A DNA stretch of 64,000 nt from Climacium dendroides. Its lineage: Eukaryota > Streptophyta > Bryopsida > Hypnales > Climaciaceae. A program made the translations under genes and the position numbers. The DNA lies in contig OX467082.1 of assembly GCA_950106755.1 (NCBI GenBank), forward strand, positions 51,044,588 to 51,108,587, written 5' to 3'. This document shows, in pieces, positions 36,041 to 49,680 of this stretch. Numbering within the stretch: the stretch's first letter is position 1; every line of letters begins with the position of its first letter. Below the pieces are notes generated by a model. It worked only from the letters and a program-made list of their open reading frames with translations. It did no database searches and was not told the DNA's origin.

Positions 36041-38330
36041 AATTTCAATTACATTTTTTTTTGGGGAGTTTCACATGGAGTACCATTGAAGACCTTGCAT
36101 TCAACTTGTGCCTATTTTTTGGTTCCCCATTAGAGCTTTCGTTGCATATTTGTTTGGACCTTTCCCAAATAAATCCATAACTGGCCATTTGTGCATGAAC
36201 ATGGGGCCATGTTAAAAATTTCAATTACATTTTTTTTTGGTGAGTTTCTCATGGAGTACCATTGAAGACCTTGCATTCAACTTGTGCCTATTTTTTGGAT
36301 CCCCATTAGAGCTTTCGATGCATATTTGTTTGGACCTTTCCCAAATAAATCCATAACTGGCCATTTGTGCATGAACATGGGGCCATGTTAAGAATTTCAA
36401 TTACATTTTTTTTTGGTGAGTTTCTCATGGAGTACCATTGAAGACCTTGCATTCAACTTGTGCCTATTTTTTGGATCCCCATTAGAGCTTTCGATGCATA
36501 TTTGTTTGGACCTTTCCCAAATAAATCCATAACTGGCCATTTGTGCATGAACATGGGGCCATGTTAAGAATTTCAATTACATTTTTTTTTGGTGAGTTTC
36601 TCATGGAGTACCATTGAAGACCTTGCATTCAACTTGTGCCTATTTTTTGGATCCCCATTAGAGCTTTCGATGCATATTTGTTTGGACCTTTCCCAAATAA
36701 ATCCATAACTGGCCATTTGTGCATGAACATGGGCCCACGTTAAAAATTTCAATTACATTTTTTTTTGGTGAGTTTCTCATGGAGTACCATTGAAGACCTT
36801 GCATTCAACTTGTGCCTATTTTTTGGATCCCCATTAGAGCTTTCGATGCATATTTGTTTGGACCTTTCCCAAATAAATCCATAACTGGCCATTTGTGCAT
36901 GAACATGGGGCCACGTTGAAAATTTCAATTACATTTTTTTTTGGTGAGTTTCTCATGGAGTACCATTGAAGACCTTGCATTCAACTTGTGCCTATTTTCT
37001 GGATCCCCATTAGAGCTTTCGATGCATATTTGTTTGGACCTTTCCCAAATAAATCCATAACTGGCCATTTGTGCATGAACATGGGGCCATGTTAAAAATT
37101 TCAATTACATTTTTTTTTGGTGAGTTTCTCATGGAGTACCATTGAAGACCTTGCATTCAACTTGTGCCTATTTTTTGGTTCCCCATTAGAGCTTTCGTTA
37201 CATATTTGTTTGGACCTTTCCCAAATAAATCCATAACTGGCCATTTGTGCTTGAACATGGGCCCACCTTAAAAATTTCAATTACATTTTTTTTTGGTGAG
37301 TTTCTCATGGAGTACCATTGAAGACCTTGCATTCAACTTGTGCTTATTTTTTGGTTCCCCATTACAGCTTTCGATGCATATTTGTTTGGACCTTTCCCAA
37401 ATAAATCCATAACTGGCCATTTGTGCATGAACATGGGGCCATGTTAAGAATTTCAATTACATTTTTTTTTGGTGAGTTTCTCATGGAGTACCATTGAAGA
37501 CCTTGCATTCAACTTGTGCCTATTTTTTGGATCCCCATTAGAGCTTTCGATGCATATTTGTTTGGACCTTTCCCAAATAAATCCATAACTGGCCATTTGT
37601 GCATGAACATGGGCCCACGTTAAAAATTTCAATTACATTTTTTTTTGGTGAGTTTCTCATGGAGTACCATTGAAGACCTTGCATTCAACTTGTGCCTATT
37701 TTTTGGATCCCCATTAGAGCTTTCGATGCATATTTGTTTGGACCTTTCCCAAATAAATCCATAACTGGCCATTTGTGCATGAACATGGGGCCACGTTGAA
37801 AATTTCAATTACATTTTTTTTTGGTGAGTTTCTCATGGAGTACCATTGAAGACCTTGCATTCAACTTGTGCCTATTTTCTGGATCCCCATTAGAGCTTTC
37901 GATGCATATTTGTTTGGACCTTTCCCAAATAAATCCATAACTGGCCATTTGTGCATGAACATGGGGCCATGTTAAAAATTTCAATTACATTTTTTTTTGG
38001 TGAGTTTCTCATGGAGTACCATTGAAGACCTTGCATTCAACTTGTGCCTATTTTTTGGTTCCCCATTAGAGCTTTCGTTACATATTTGTTTGGACCTTTC
38101 CCAAATAAATCCATAACTGGCCATTTGTGCTTGAACATGGGCCCACCTTAAAAATTTCAATTACATTTTTTTTTGGTGAGTTTCTCATGGAGTACCATTG
38201 AAGACCTTGCATTCAACTTGTGCTTATTTTTTGGTTCCCCATTAGAGCTTTCGATGCATATTTGTTTGGACCTTTCCCAAATAAATCCATAACTGGCCAT
38301 TTGTGCATGAACATGGGGCCATGTTAAAAA
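36040..38330 (+). repeat. 5-monomer HOR, 880 bp
   Basis: After a few variable monomers (one with GGGGAGTTTCACATGG near 36064), a five-monomer set recurs at 880-bp spacing. GCATGAACATGGGCCC lies near 36732 and 37612. A TATTTTCTGGATCC monomer lies near 36995 and 37875. A GTTACAT monomer with CACCTTAAAAATTT lies near 37265 and 38145. The unusual GCATGAAC + GGGCCC combination, unlike the normal pairing, marks this unit and recurs near 42543. Confidence 0.86.
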
Positions 38331-41030
38331 TTTCAATTACATTTTTTTTTGGTGAGCTTCTCATGGAGTACCATTGAAGACCTTGCATTCAACTTGTGCC
38401 TATTTTTTGGATCCCCATTAGAGCTTTCGATGCATATTTGTTTGGACCTTTCCCAAATAAATCCATAACTGGCCATTTGTGCATGAACATGGGGCCACGT
38501 TGAAAATTTGAAATTACATTTTTTTTTGGTGAGTTTCTCATGGAGTACCATTGAAGACCTTGCATTCAACTTGTGCTTATTTTTGGATTCCCCATTAGAG
38601 CTTTCGTTGCATATTTGTTTGGACCTTTCCCAAATAAATCCATAACTGGCCATTTGTGCATGAACATGGGGGCATGTTAAAAATTTCAATTACATTTTTT
38701 TTTGGTGAGTTTCTCATGGAGTACCATTGAAGACCTTGCATTCAACTTGTGCCTATTTTTTGGATCCCCATTAGAGCTTTCGATGCATATTTGTTTGGAC
38801 CTTTCCCAAATAAATCCATAACTGGCCATTTGTGCATGAACATGGGGCCATGTTAAGAATTTCAATTACATTTTCTTTTGGTGAGTTTCTCATGGAGTAC
38901 CATTGAAGACCTTGCATTCAACTTGTGCCTATTTTTTGGATCCCCATTAGAGCTTTCGATGCATATTTGTTTGGACCTTTCCCAAATAAATCCATAACTG
39001 GCCATTTGTGCATGAACATGGGGCCATGTTAAGAATTTCAATTACATTTTTTTTTGGTGAGTTTCTCATGGAGTACCATTGAAGACCTTGCATTCAACTT
39101 GTGCCTATTTTTTGGATCCCCATTAGAGCTTTCGATGCATAATTGTTTGGACCTTTCCCAAATAAATCCATAACTGGCCATTTGTGCATGAACATGGGGC
39201 CATGTTAAGAATTTCAATTACATTTTTTTTTGGTGAGTTTCTCATGGAGTACCATTGAAGACCTTGCATTCAACTTGTGCCTATTTTTTGGATCCCCATT
39301 AGAGCTTTCGATGCATAATTGTTTGGACCTTTCCCAAATAAATCCATAACTGGCCATTTGTGCATGAACATGGGGCCACGTTGAAAATTTGAAATTACAT
39401 TTTTTTTTGGTGAGTTTCTCATGGAGTACCATTGAAGATCTTGCATTCAACTTGTGCCTATGTTTTGGATCCCTATTAGAGCTTTCGTTGCATATTTGTT
39501 TGGACCTTTCCCAAATAAATCCATAACTGGCTATTTGTGCATGAACATGGGGCCACGTTAAAAATTTCAATTACATTTTTTTTTGGTGAGTTTCTCATGG
39601 AGTACCATTGAAAACCTTGCATTCAACTTGTGCCTATTTTTTGGTTCCCCATTAGAGCTCTCGTTGCATATTATTTCGGACCTTTCCCAAATAAATCCAT
39701 AACCGGCCATTTGTGCATGAACATGGGGCCACGTGAAAAATTCCAATTATATTTTTTTTTTGGTGAGTTTCTCATGGAGTACCATTGAAGACCTTGCATT
39801 CAACTTGTGCCTATTTTTTGGTTTCCCATTAGAGCTTTCGATGCATATTTGTTTGGACCTTTCCCAAATAAATCCATAACTGGCCATTTGTGGATGAACA
39901 TGGGGCCATGTTAAAAATTTCAATTACATTTTTTTTTGGTGAGTTTCTCATGGAGTACCATTGAAGACTTTGCATTCAACTTGTGCCTATTTTTTGGTTC
40001 CCCATTAGAGCTTTCGTTACATATTTGTTTGGACCTTTCCCAAATAAATCCATAACTGGCCATTTGTCCTTGAACATGGGCCCATGTTAAAAATTTCAAT
40101 TACATTTTTTTTTGGTGAGTTTCTCATGGAGTACCATTGAAGACCTTGCATTCAACTTGTGCCTATTTTTTGGTTCCCCATTAGAGCTTTCGATGCATAT
40201 TTGTTTGGACCTTTCCCAAATAAATCCATAACTGGCCATTTGTGCATGAACATGGGGCCATGTTAAGAATTTCAATTACATTTTTTTTTGGTGAGTTTCT
40301 CATGGAGTACCATTGAAGACCTTGCATTCAACTTGTGCCTATTTTTTGGATCCCCATTAGAGCTTTCGATGCATATTTGTTTGGACCTTTCCCAAATAAA
40401 TCCATAACTGGCCATTTGTGCATGAACATGGGGCCATGTTAAGAATTTCAATTACATTTTTTTTTGGTGAGTTTCTCATGGAGTACCATTGAAGACCTTG
40501 CATTCAACTTGTGCCTATTTTTTGGATCCCCATTAGAGCTTTCGATGCATATTTGTTTGGACCTTTCCCAAATAAATCCATAACTGGCCATTTGTGCATG
40601 AACATGGGGCCATGTTAAGAATTTCAATTACATTTTTTTTTGGTGAGTTTCTCATGGAGTACCATTGAAGACCTTGCATTCAACTTGTGCCTATTTTTTG
40701 GATCCCCATTAGAGCTTTCGATGCATATTTGTTTGGACCTTTCCCAAATAAATCCATAACTGGCCATTTGTGCATGAACATGGGGCCACGTTGAAAATTT
40801 GAAATTACATTTTTTTTTGGTGAGTTTCTCATGGAGTACCATTGAAGATCTTGCATTCAACTTGTGCCTATGTTTTGGATCCCTATTAGAGCTTTCGTTG
40901 CATATTTGTTTGGACCTTTCCCAAATAAATCCATAACTGGCTATTTGTGCATGAACATGGGGCCACGTTAAAAATTTCAATTACATTTTTTTTTGGTGAG
41001 TTTCTCATGGAGTACCATTGAAGACCTTGC
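37430..41030 (+). repeat. 3.6-kb segmental duplication, copy 1
   Basis: This segment matches 42362-45962 at a constant offset of 4932 bp (28 x 176 + 4). Markers in order: GGGCCCACG (37611/42543), CACCTTAAAAATTT, GAGCTTCTCATGG, three monomers with GAAATTACATT (extra A; near 38508, 39391 and 40800), GCATAATTGTTTGG monomers (near 39140 and 39315), one C-type monomer, TTGTGGATGAAC (near 39890) and TTTGTCCTTGAAC (near 40066). Private differences include GGGGGCATG near 38670 and GAAAACC near 39611. The right edge is at about 41030, where the next monomer has GGATCC instead of a C-type monomer. Confidence 0.9.
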
Positions 41031-42362
41031 ATTCAACTTGTGCCTATTTTTTGGATCCCCATTAGAGCTTTCGATGCATATTTGTTTGGACCTTTCCCAA
41101 ATAAATCCATAACTGGCCATTTGTGCATGAACATGGGGCCATGTTGAAAATTTCAATTACATTTTTTTTTGGTGAGTTTCTCATGGAGTACCATTGAAGA
41201 CCTTGCATTCAACTTGTGCCTATTTTTTGGATCCCCATTAGAGCTTTCGATGCATATTTGTTTGGACCTTTCCCAAATAAATCCATAACTGGCCATTTGT
41301 GCATGAACATGGGGCCATGTTAAAAATTTCAATTACATTTTTTTTTGGTGAGTTTCTCATGGAGTACCATTGAAGACCTTGCATTCAACTTGTGCTTATT
41401 TTTGGATTCCCCATTAGAGCTTTCGATGCATATTTGTTTGGACCTTTCCCAAATAAATCCATAACTGGCCATTTGTGCATGAACATGGGGCCACGTTGAA
41501 AATTTCAATTACATTTTTTTTTGGTGAGTTTCTCATGGAGTACCATTGAAGACCTTGCATTCAACTTGTGCCTATTTTTTGGATCCCCATTAGAGCTTTC
41601 GATGCATATTTGTTTGGACCTTTCCCAAATAAATCCATAACTGGCCATTTGTGCATGAACATGGGGCCACGTTGAAAATTTCAATTACATTTTTTTTTGG
41701 TGAGTTTCTCATGGAGTACCATTGAAGACCTTGCATTCCACTTGTGCCTATTTTTTGGATCCCCATTAGAGCTTTCGATGCATATTTGTTTGGACCTTTC
41801 CCAAATAAATCCATAACTGGCCATTTGTGCATGAACATGGGGCCACGTTGAAAATTTCAATTACATTTTTTTTTGGTGAGTTTCTCATGGAGTACCATTG
41901 AAGACCTTGCATTCAACTTGTGCCTATTTTTTGGATCCCCATTAGAGCTTTCGATGCATATTTGTTTGGACCTTTCCCAAATAAATCCATAACTGGCCAT
42001 TTGTGCATGAACATGGGGCCACGTTGAAAATTTCAATTACATTTTTTTTTGGTGAGTTTCTCATGGAGTACCATTGAAGACCTTGCATTCAACTTGTGCC
42101 TATTTTTTGGATCCCCATTAGAGCTTTCGATGCATATTTGTTTGGACCTTTCCCAAATAAATCCATAACTGGCCATTTGTGCATGAACATGGGGCCATGT
42201 TAAGAATTTCAATTACATTTTTTTTTGGTGAGTTTCTCATGGAGTACCATTGAAGACCTTGCATTCAACTTGTGCCTATTTTTTGGATCCCCATTAGAGC
42301 TTTCGATGCATATTTGTTTGGACCTTTCCCAAATAAATCCATAACTGGCCATTTGTGCATGA
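41030..42362 (+). repeat. Spacer monomers between segmental copies
   Basis: There are seven or eight monomers, mostly the uniform GGATCC/ATGCAT/CACGTTGAAAA class seen at 32.9-36 kb, including a TTGCATTCCAC monomer near 41737 like those near 6866, 9154 and 12147. No C-type monomer is present. This interval resembles both the homogenised zone and the 13-mer block, and could be a relic of a shared ancestor. Confidence 0.8.
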
Positions 42363-45300
42363 ACATGGGGCCATGTTAAGAATTTCAATTACATTTTTTT
42401 TTGGTGAGTTTCTCATGGAGTACCATTGAAGACCTTGCATTCAACTTGTGCCTATTTTTTGGATCCCCATTAGAGCTTTCGATGCATATTTGTTTGGACC
42501 TTTCCCAAATAAATCCATAACTGGCCATTTGTGCATGAACATGGGCCCACGTTAAAAATTTCAATTACATTTTTTTTTGGTGAGTTTCTCATGGAGTACC
42601 ATTGAAGACCTTGCATTCAACTTGTGCCTATTTTTTGGATCCCCATTAGAGCTTTCGATGCATATTTGTTTGGACCTTTCCCAAATAAATCCATAACTGG
42701 CCATTTGTGCATGAACATGGGGCCACGTTGAAAATTTCAATTACATTTTTTTTTGGTGAGTTTCTCATGGAGTACCATTGAAGACCTTGCATTCAACTTG
42801 TGCCTATTTTCTGGATCCCCATTAGAGCTTTCGATGCATATTTGTTTGGACCTTTCCCAAATAAATCCATAACTGGCCATTTGTGCATGAACATGGGGCC
42901 ATGTTAAAAATTTCAATTACATTTTTTTTTGGTGAGTTTCTCATGGAGTACCATTGAAGACCTTGCATTCAACTTGTGCCTATTTTTTGGATCCCCATTA
43001 GAGCTTTCGTTACATATTTGTTTGGACCTTTCCCAAATAAATCCATAACTGGCCATTTGTGCTTGAACATGGGCCCACCTTAAAAATTTCAATTACATTT
43101 TTTTTTGGTGAGTTTCTCATGGAGTACCATTGAAGACCTTGCATTCAACTTGTGCTTATTTTTTGGATCCCCATTAGAGCTTTCGATGCATATTTGTTTG
43201 GACCTTTCCCAAATAAATCCATAACTGGCCATTTGTGCATGAACATGGGGCCATGTTAAGAATTTCAATTACATTTTTTTTTGGTGAGCTTCTCATGGAG
43301 TACCATTGAAGACCTTGCATTCAACTTGTGCCTATTTTTTGGATCCCCATTAGAGCGTTCGATGCATATTTGTTTGGACCTTTCCCAAATAAATCCATAA
43401 CTGGCCATTTGTGCATGAACATGGGGCCACGTTGAAAATTTGAAATTACATTTTTTTTTGGTGAGTTTCTCATGGAGTACCATTGAAGACCTTGCATTCA
43501 ACTTGTGCTTATTTTTGGATTCCCCATTAGAGCTTTCGTTGCATATTTGTTTGGACCTTTCCCAAATAAATCCATAACTGGCCATTTGTGCATGAACATG
43601 GGGCCATGTTAAAAATTTCAATTACATTTTTTTTTGGTGAGTTTCTCATGGAGTACCATTGAAGACCTTGCATTCAACTTGTGCCTATTTTTTGGATCCC
43701 CATTAGAGCTTTCGATGCATATTTGTTTGGACCTTTCCCAAATAAATCCATAACTGGCCATTTGTGCATGAACATGGGGCCATGTTAAGAATTTCAATTA
43801 CATTTTCTTTTGGTGAGTTTCTCATGGAGTACCATTGAAGACCTTGCATTCAACTTGTGCCTATTTTTTGGATCCCCATTAGAGCTTTCGATGCATATTT
43901 GTTTGGACCTTTCCCAAATAAATCCATAACTGGCCATTTGTGCATGAACATGGGGCCATGTTAAGAATTTCAATTACATTTTTTTTTGGTGAGTTTCTCA
44001 TGGAGTACCATTGAAGACCTTGCATTCAACTTGTGCCTATTTTTTGGATCCCCATTAGAGCTTTCGATGCATAATTGTTTGGACCTTTCCCAAATAAATC
44101 CATAACTGGCCATTTGTGCATGAACATGGGGCCATGTTAAGAATTTCAATTACATTTTTTTTTGGTGAGTTTCTCATGGAGTACCATTGAAGACCTTGCA
44201 TTCAACTTGTGCCTATTTTTTGGATCCCCATTAGAGCTTTCGATGCATAATTGTTTGGACCTTTCCCAAATAAATCCATAACTGGCCATTTGTGCATGAA
44301 CATGGGGCCACGTTGAAAATTTGAAATTACATTTTTTTTTGGTGAGTTTCTCATGGAGTACCATTGAAGACCTTGCATTCAACTTGTGCCTATGTTTTGG
44401 ATCCCTATTAGAGCTTTCGTTGCATATTTGTTTGGACCTTTCCCAAATAAATCCATAACTGGCTATTTGTGCATGAACATGGGGCCACGTTAAAAATTTC
44501 AATTACATTTTTTTTTGGTGAGTTTCTCATGGAGTACCATTGAAGACCTTGCATTCAACTTGTGCCTATTTTTTGGTTCCCCATTAGAGCTCTCGTTGCA
44601 TATTATTTCGGACCTTTCCCAAATAAATCCATAACCGGCCATTTGTGCATGAACATGGGGCCACGTGAAAAATTCCAATTATATTTTTTTTTTGGTGAGT
44701 TTCTCATGGAGTACCATTGAAGACCTTGCATTCAACTTGTGCCTATTTTTTGGTTTCCCATTAGAGCTTTCGATGCATATTTGTTTGGACCTTTCCCAAA
44801 TAAATCCATAACTGGCCATTTGTGGATGAACATGGGGCCATGTTAAAAATTTCAATTACATTTTTTTTTGGTGAGTTTCTCATGGAGTACCATTGAAGAC
44901 TTTGCATTCAACTTGTGCCTATTTTTTGGTTCCCCATTAGAGCTTTCGTTACATATTTGTTTGGACCTTTCCCAAATAAATCCATAACTGGCCATTTGTC
45001 CTTGAACATGGGCCCATGTTAAAAATTTCAATTACATTTTTTTTTGGTGAGTTTCTCATGGAGTACCATTGAAGACCTTGCATTCAACTTGTGCCTATTT
45101 TTTGGTTCCCCATTAGAGCTTTCGATGCATATTTGTTTGGACCTTTCCCAAATAAATCCATAACTGGCCATTTGTGCATGAACATGGGGCCATGTTAAGA
45201 ATTTCAATTACATTTTTTTTTGGTGAGTTTCTCATGGAGTACCATTGAAGACCTTGCATTCAACTTGTGCCTATTTTTTGGATCCCCATTAGAGCTTTCG

Positions 45301-45962
45301 ATGCATATTTGTTTGGACCTTTCCCAAATAAATCCATAACTGGCCATTTGTGCATGAACATGGGGCCATGTTAAGAATTTCAATTACATTTTTTTTTGGT
45401 GAGTTTCTCATGGAGTACCATTGAAGACCTTGCATTCAACTTGTGCCTATTTTTTGGATCCCCATTAGAGCTTTCGATGCATATTTGTTTGGACCTTTCC
45501 CAAATAAATCCATAACTGGCCATTTGTGCATGAACATGGGGCCATGTTAAGAATTTCAATTACATTTTTTTTTGGTGAGTTTCTCATGGAGTACCATTGA
45601 AGACCTTGCATTCAACTTGTGCCTATTTTTTGGATCCCCATTAGAGCTTTCGATGCATATTTGTTTGGACCTTTCCCAAATAAATCCATAACTGGCCATT
45701 TGTGCATGAACATGGGGCCACGTTGAAAATTTGAAATTACATTTTTTTTTGGTGAGTTTCTCATGGAGTACCATTGAAGATCTTGCATTCAACTTGTGCC
45801 TATGTTTTGGATCCCTATTAGAGCTTTCGTTGCATATTTGTTTGGACCTTTCCCAAATAAATCCATAACTGGCTATTTGTGCATGAACATGGGGCCACGT
45901 TAAAAATTTCAATTACATTTTTTTTTGGTGAGTTTCTCATGGAGTACCATTGAAGACCTTGC
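42362..45962 (+). repeat. 3.6-kb segmental duplication, copy 2
   Basis: Partner of 37430-41030 at +4932 bp. All the 177-bp monomers are retained (three GAAATT type near 43440, 44322 and 45731; one C-type near 44592), so the offset stays constant across the block. Differences from copy 1 that I noticed are single bases: GAGCGTTCG near 43356, GGATCC for GGTTCC near 43165, TTAAGAA for TTAAAAA near 43258, and GAAGACC for GAAGATC near 44367. The right edge adjoins a C-type monomer that copy 1 lacks. Confidence 0.9.
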
Positions 45963-48900
45963 ATTCAACTTGTGCCTATTTTTTGGTTCCCCATTAGAGC
46001 TCTCGTTGCATATTATTTCGGACCTTTCCCAAATAAATCCATAACCGGCCATTTGTGCATGAACATGGGGCCACGTGAAAAATTCCAATTTTTTTTTTTT
46101 TTTGGTGAGTTTCTCATAGAGTACCATTGAAGACCTTGCATTCAACTTGTGCCTATTTTTTGGTTTCCCATTAGAGCTTTCGATGCATATTTGTTTGGAC
46201 CTTTCCCAAATAAATCCATAACTGGCCATTTGTGGATGAACATGGGGCCATGTTAAAAATTTCAATTACATTTTTTTTTGGTGAGTTTCTCATGGAGTAC
46301 CATTGAAGACTTTGCATTCAACTTGTGCCTATTTTTTGGTTCCCCATTAGAGCTTTCGTTACATATTTGTTTGGACCTTTCCCAAATAAATCCATAACTG
46401 GCCATTTGTGCATGAACATGGGGCCATGTTAAAAATTTCAATTACATTTTTTTTTGGTGAGTTTCTCATGGAGTACCATTGAAGACCTTGCATTCAACTT
46501 GTGCTTATTTTTTGGTTTCCTATTCGAGCTTTCGATGCATATTTGTTTGGACCTTTCCCAAATAAATCCATAACTGGCCATTTGTGCATGAACATGGGGC
46601 CATGTTAAAAATTTCAATTACATTTTTTTTTGGTGAGTTTCTTATGGAGTACCATTGAAGACTTTGCATTCAACTTGTGCCTATTTTTTGGTTCCCCATT
46701 AGAGCTTTCGTTACATATTTGTTTGGACCTTTCCCAAATAAATCCATAACTGGCCATTTGTGCTTGAACATGGGCCCATGTTAAAAATTTCAATTACATT
46801 TTTTTTTGGTGAGTTTCTCATGGAGTACCATTGAAGACCTTGCATTCAACTTGTGCCTATTTTTTGGTTCCCCATTAGAGCTCTCGTTGCATATTATTTC
46901 GGACCTTTCCCAAATAAATCCATAACCGGCCATTTGTGCATGAACATGGGGCCACGTGAAAAATTCCAATTTTTTTTTTTTTTTGGTGAGTTTCTCATAG
47001 AGTACCATTGAAGACCTTGCATTCAACTTGTGCCTATTTTTTGGTTTCCCATTAGAGCTTTCGATGCATATTTGTTTGGACCTTTCCCAAATAAATCCAT
47101 AACTGGCCATTTGTGGATGAACATGGGGCCATGTTAAAAATTTCAATTACATTTTTTTTTGGTGAGTTTCTCATGGAGTACCATTGAAGACTTTGCATTC
47201 AACTTGTGCCTATTTTTTGGTTCCCCATTAGAGCTTTCGTTACATATTTGTTTGGACCTTTCCCAAATAAATCCATAACTGGCCATTTGTGCATGAACAT
47301 GGGGCCATGTTAAAAATTTCAATTACATTTTTTTTTGGTGAGTTTCTCATGGAGTACCATTGAAGACCTTGCATTCAACTTGTGCTTATTTTTTGGTTTC
47401 CTATTCGAGCTTTCGATGCATATTTGTTTGGACCTTTCCCAAATAAATCCATAACTGGCCATTTGTGCATGAACATGGGGCCATGTTAAAAATTTCAATT
47501 ACATTTTTTTTTGGTGAGTTTCTTATGGAGTACCATTGAAGACTTTGCATTCAACTTGTGCCTATTTTTTGGTTCCCCATTAGAGCTTTCGTTACATATT
47601 TGTTTGGACCTTTCCCAAATAAATCCATAACTGGCCATTTGTGCTTGAACATGGGCCCATGTTAAAAATTTCAATTACATTTTTTTTTGGTGAGTTTCTC
47701 ATGGAGTACCATTGAAGACCTTGCATTCAACTTGTGCCTATTTTTTGGTTCCCCATTAGAGCTTTCGTTACATATTTGTTTGGACCTTTCCCAAATAAAT
47801 CCATAACTGGCCATTTGTGCTTGAACATGGGCCCATGTTAAAAATTTCAATTACATTTTTTTTTGGTGAGTTTCTCATGGAGTACCATTGAAGACCTTGC
47901 ATTCAACTTGTGCCTATTTTTTGGATCCCCATTAGAGCTTTCGATGCATATTTGTTTGGACCTTTCCCAAATAAATCCATAACTGGCCATTTGTGCATGA
48001 ACATGGGGCCATGTTAAAAATTTCAATTACATTTTTTTTTGGTGAGTTTCTCATGGAGTACCATTGAAGACCTTGCATTCAACTTGTGCTTATTTTTTGG
48101 TTTCCTATTCGAGCTTTCGATGCATATTTGTTTGGACCTTTCCCAAATAAATCCATAACTGGCCATTTGTGCATGAACATGGGGCCATGTTAAGAATTTC
48201 AATTACATTTTTTTTTGGTGAGTTTCTCATGGAGTACCATTGAAGACCTTGCATTCAACTTGTGCCTATTTTTTGGATCCCCATTAGAGCTTTCGATGCA
48301 TATTTGTTTGGACCTTTCCCAAATAAATCCATAACTGGCCATTTGTGCATGAACATGGGGCCATGTTAAGAATTTCAATTACATTTTTTTTTGGTGAGTT
48401 TCTCATGGAGTACCATTGAAGACCTTGCATTCAACTTGTGCCTATTTTTTGGATCCCCATTAGAGCTTTCGATGCATATTTGTTTGGACCTTTCCCAAAT
48501 AAATCCATAACTGGCCATTTGTGCATGAACATGGGGCCACGTTGAAAATTTGAAATTACATTTTTTTTTGGTGAGTTTCTCATGGAGTACCATTGAAGAT
48601 CTTGCATTCAACTTGTGCCTATGTTTTGGATCCCTATTAGAGCTTTCGTTGCATATTTGTTTGGACCTTTCCCAAATAAATCCATAACTGGCTATTTGTG
48701 CATGAACATGGGGCCACGTTAAAAATTTCAATTACATTTTTTTTTGGTGAGTTTCTCATGGAGTACCATTGAAGACCTTGCATTCAACTTGTGCCTATTT
48801 TTTGGTTCCCCATTAGAGCTCTCGTTGCATATTATTTCGGACCTTTCCCAAATAAATCCATAACCGGCCATTTGTGCATGAACATGGGGCCACGTGAAAA

Positions 48901-49680
48901 ATTCCAATTTTTTTTTTTTTTTGGTGAGTTTCTCATAGAGTACCATTGAAGACCTTGCATTCAACTTGTGCCTATTTTTTGGTTTCCCATTAGAGCTTTC
49001 GATGCATATTTGTTTGGACCTTTCCCAAATAAATCCATAACTGGCCATTTGTGGATGAACATGGGGCCATGTTAAAAATTTCAATTACATTTTTTTTTGG
49101 TGAGTTTCTCATGGAGTACCATTGAAGACTTTGCATTCAACTTGTGCCTATTTTTTGGTTCCCCATTAGAGCTTTCGTTACATATTTGTTTGGACCTTTC
49201 CCAAATAAATCCATAACTGGCCATTTGTGCATGAACATGGGGCCATGTTAAAAATTTCAATTACATTTTTTTTTGGTGAGTTTCTCATGGAGTACCATTG
49301 AAGACCTTGCATTCAACTTGTGCTTATTTTTTGGTTTCCTATTTGAGCTTTCGATGCATATTTGTTTGGACCTTTCCCAAATAAATCCATAACTGGCCAT
49401 TTGTGCATGAACATGGGGCCATGTTAAAAATTTCAATTACATTTTTTTTTGGTGAGTTTCTCATGGAGTACCATTGAAGACTTTGCATTCAACTTGTGCC
49501 TATTTTTTGGTTCCCCATTAGAGCTTTCGTTACATATTTGTTTGGACCTTTCCCAAATAAATCCATAACTGGCCATTTGTGCTTGAACATGGGCCCATGT
49601 TAAAAATTTCAATTACATTTTTTTTTGGTGAGTTTCTCATGGAGTACCATTGAAGACCTTGCATTCAACTTGTGCCTATT
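45909..49680 (+). repeat. 5- and 16-monomer repeats with T15 C-type monomers
   Basis: About 45909-46790 repeats at 46790-47670 (881 bp, 5 monomers + 1). A longer block, about 45556-46860, recurs at 48375-49680 (2819 bp, 16 monomers + 3). The C-type monomers here have an uninterrupted T15 tract at 46089-46103, 46970-46984 and 48908-48922, followed by TTCTCATAGAG instead of TTCTCATGGAG. The TTTCCTATTCGAG monomer first appears here (near 46518, 47399, 48103 and 49337; the last reads TTTGAG). Confidence 0.86.
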
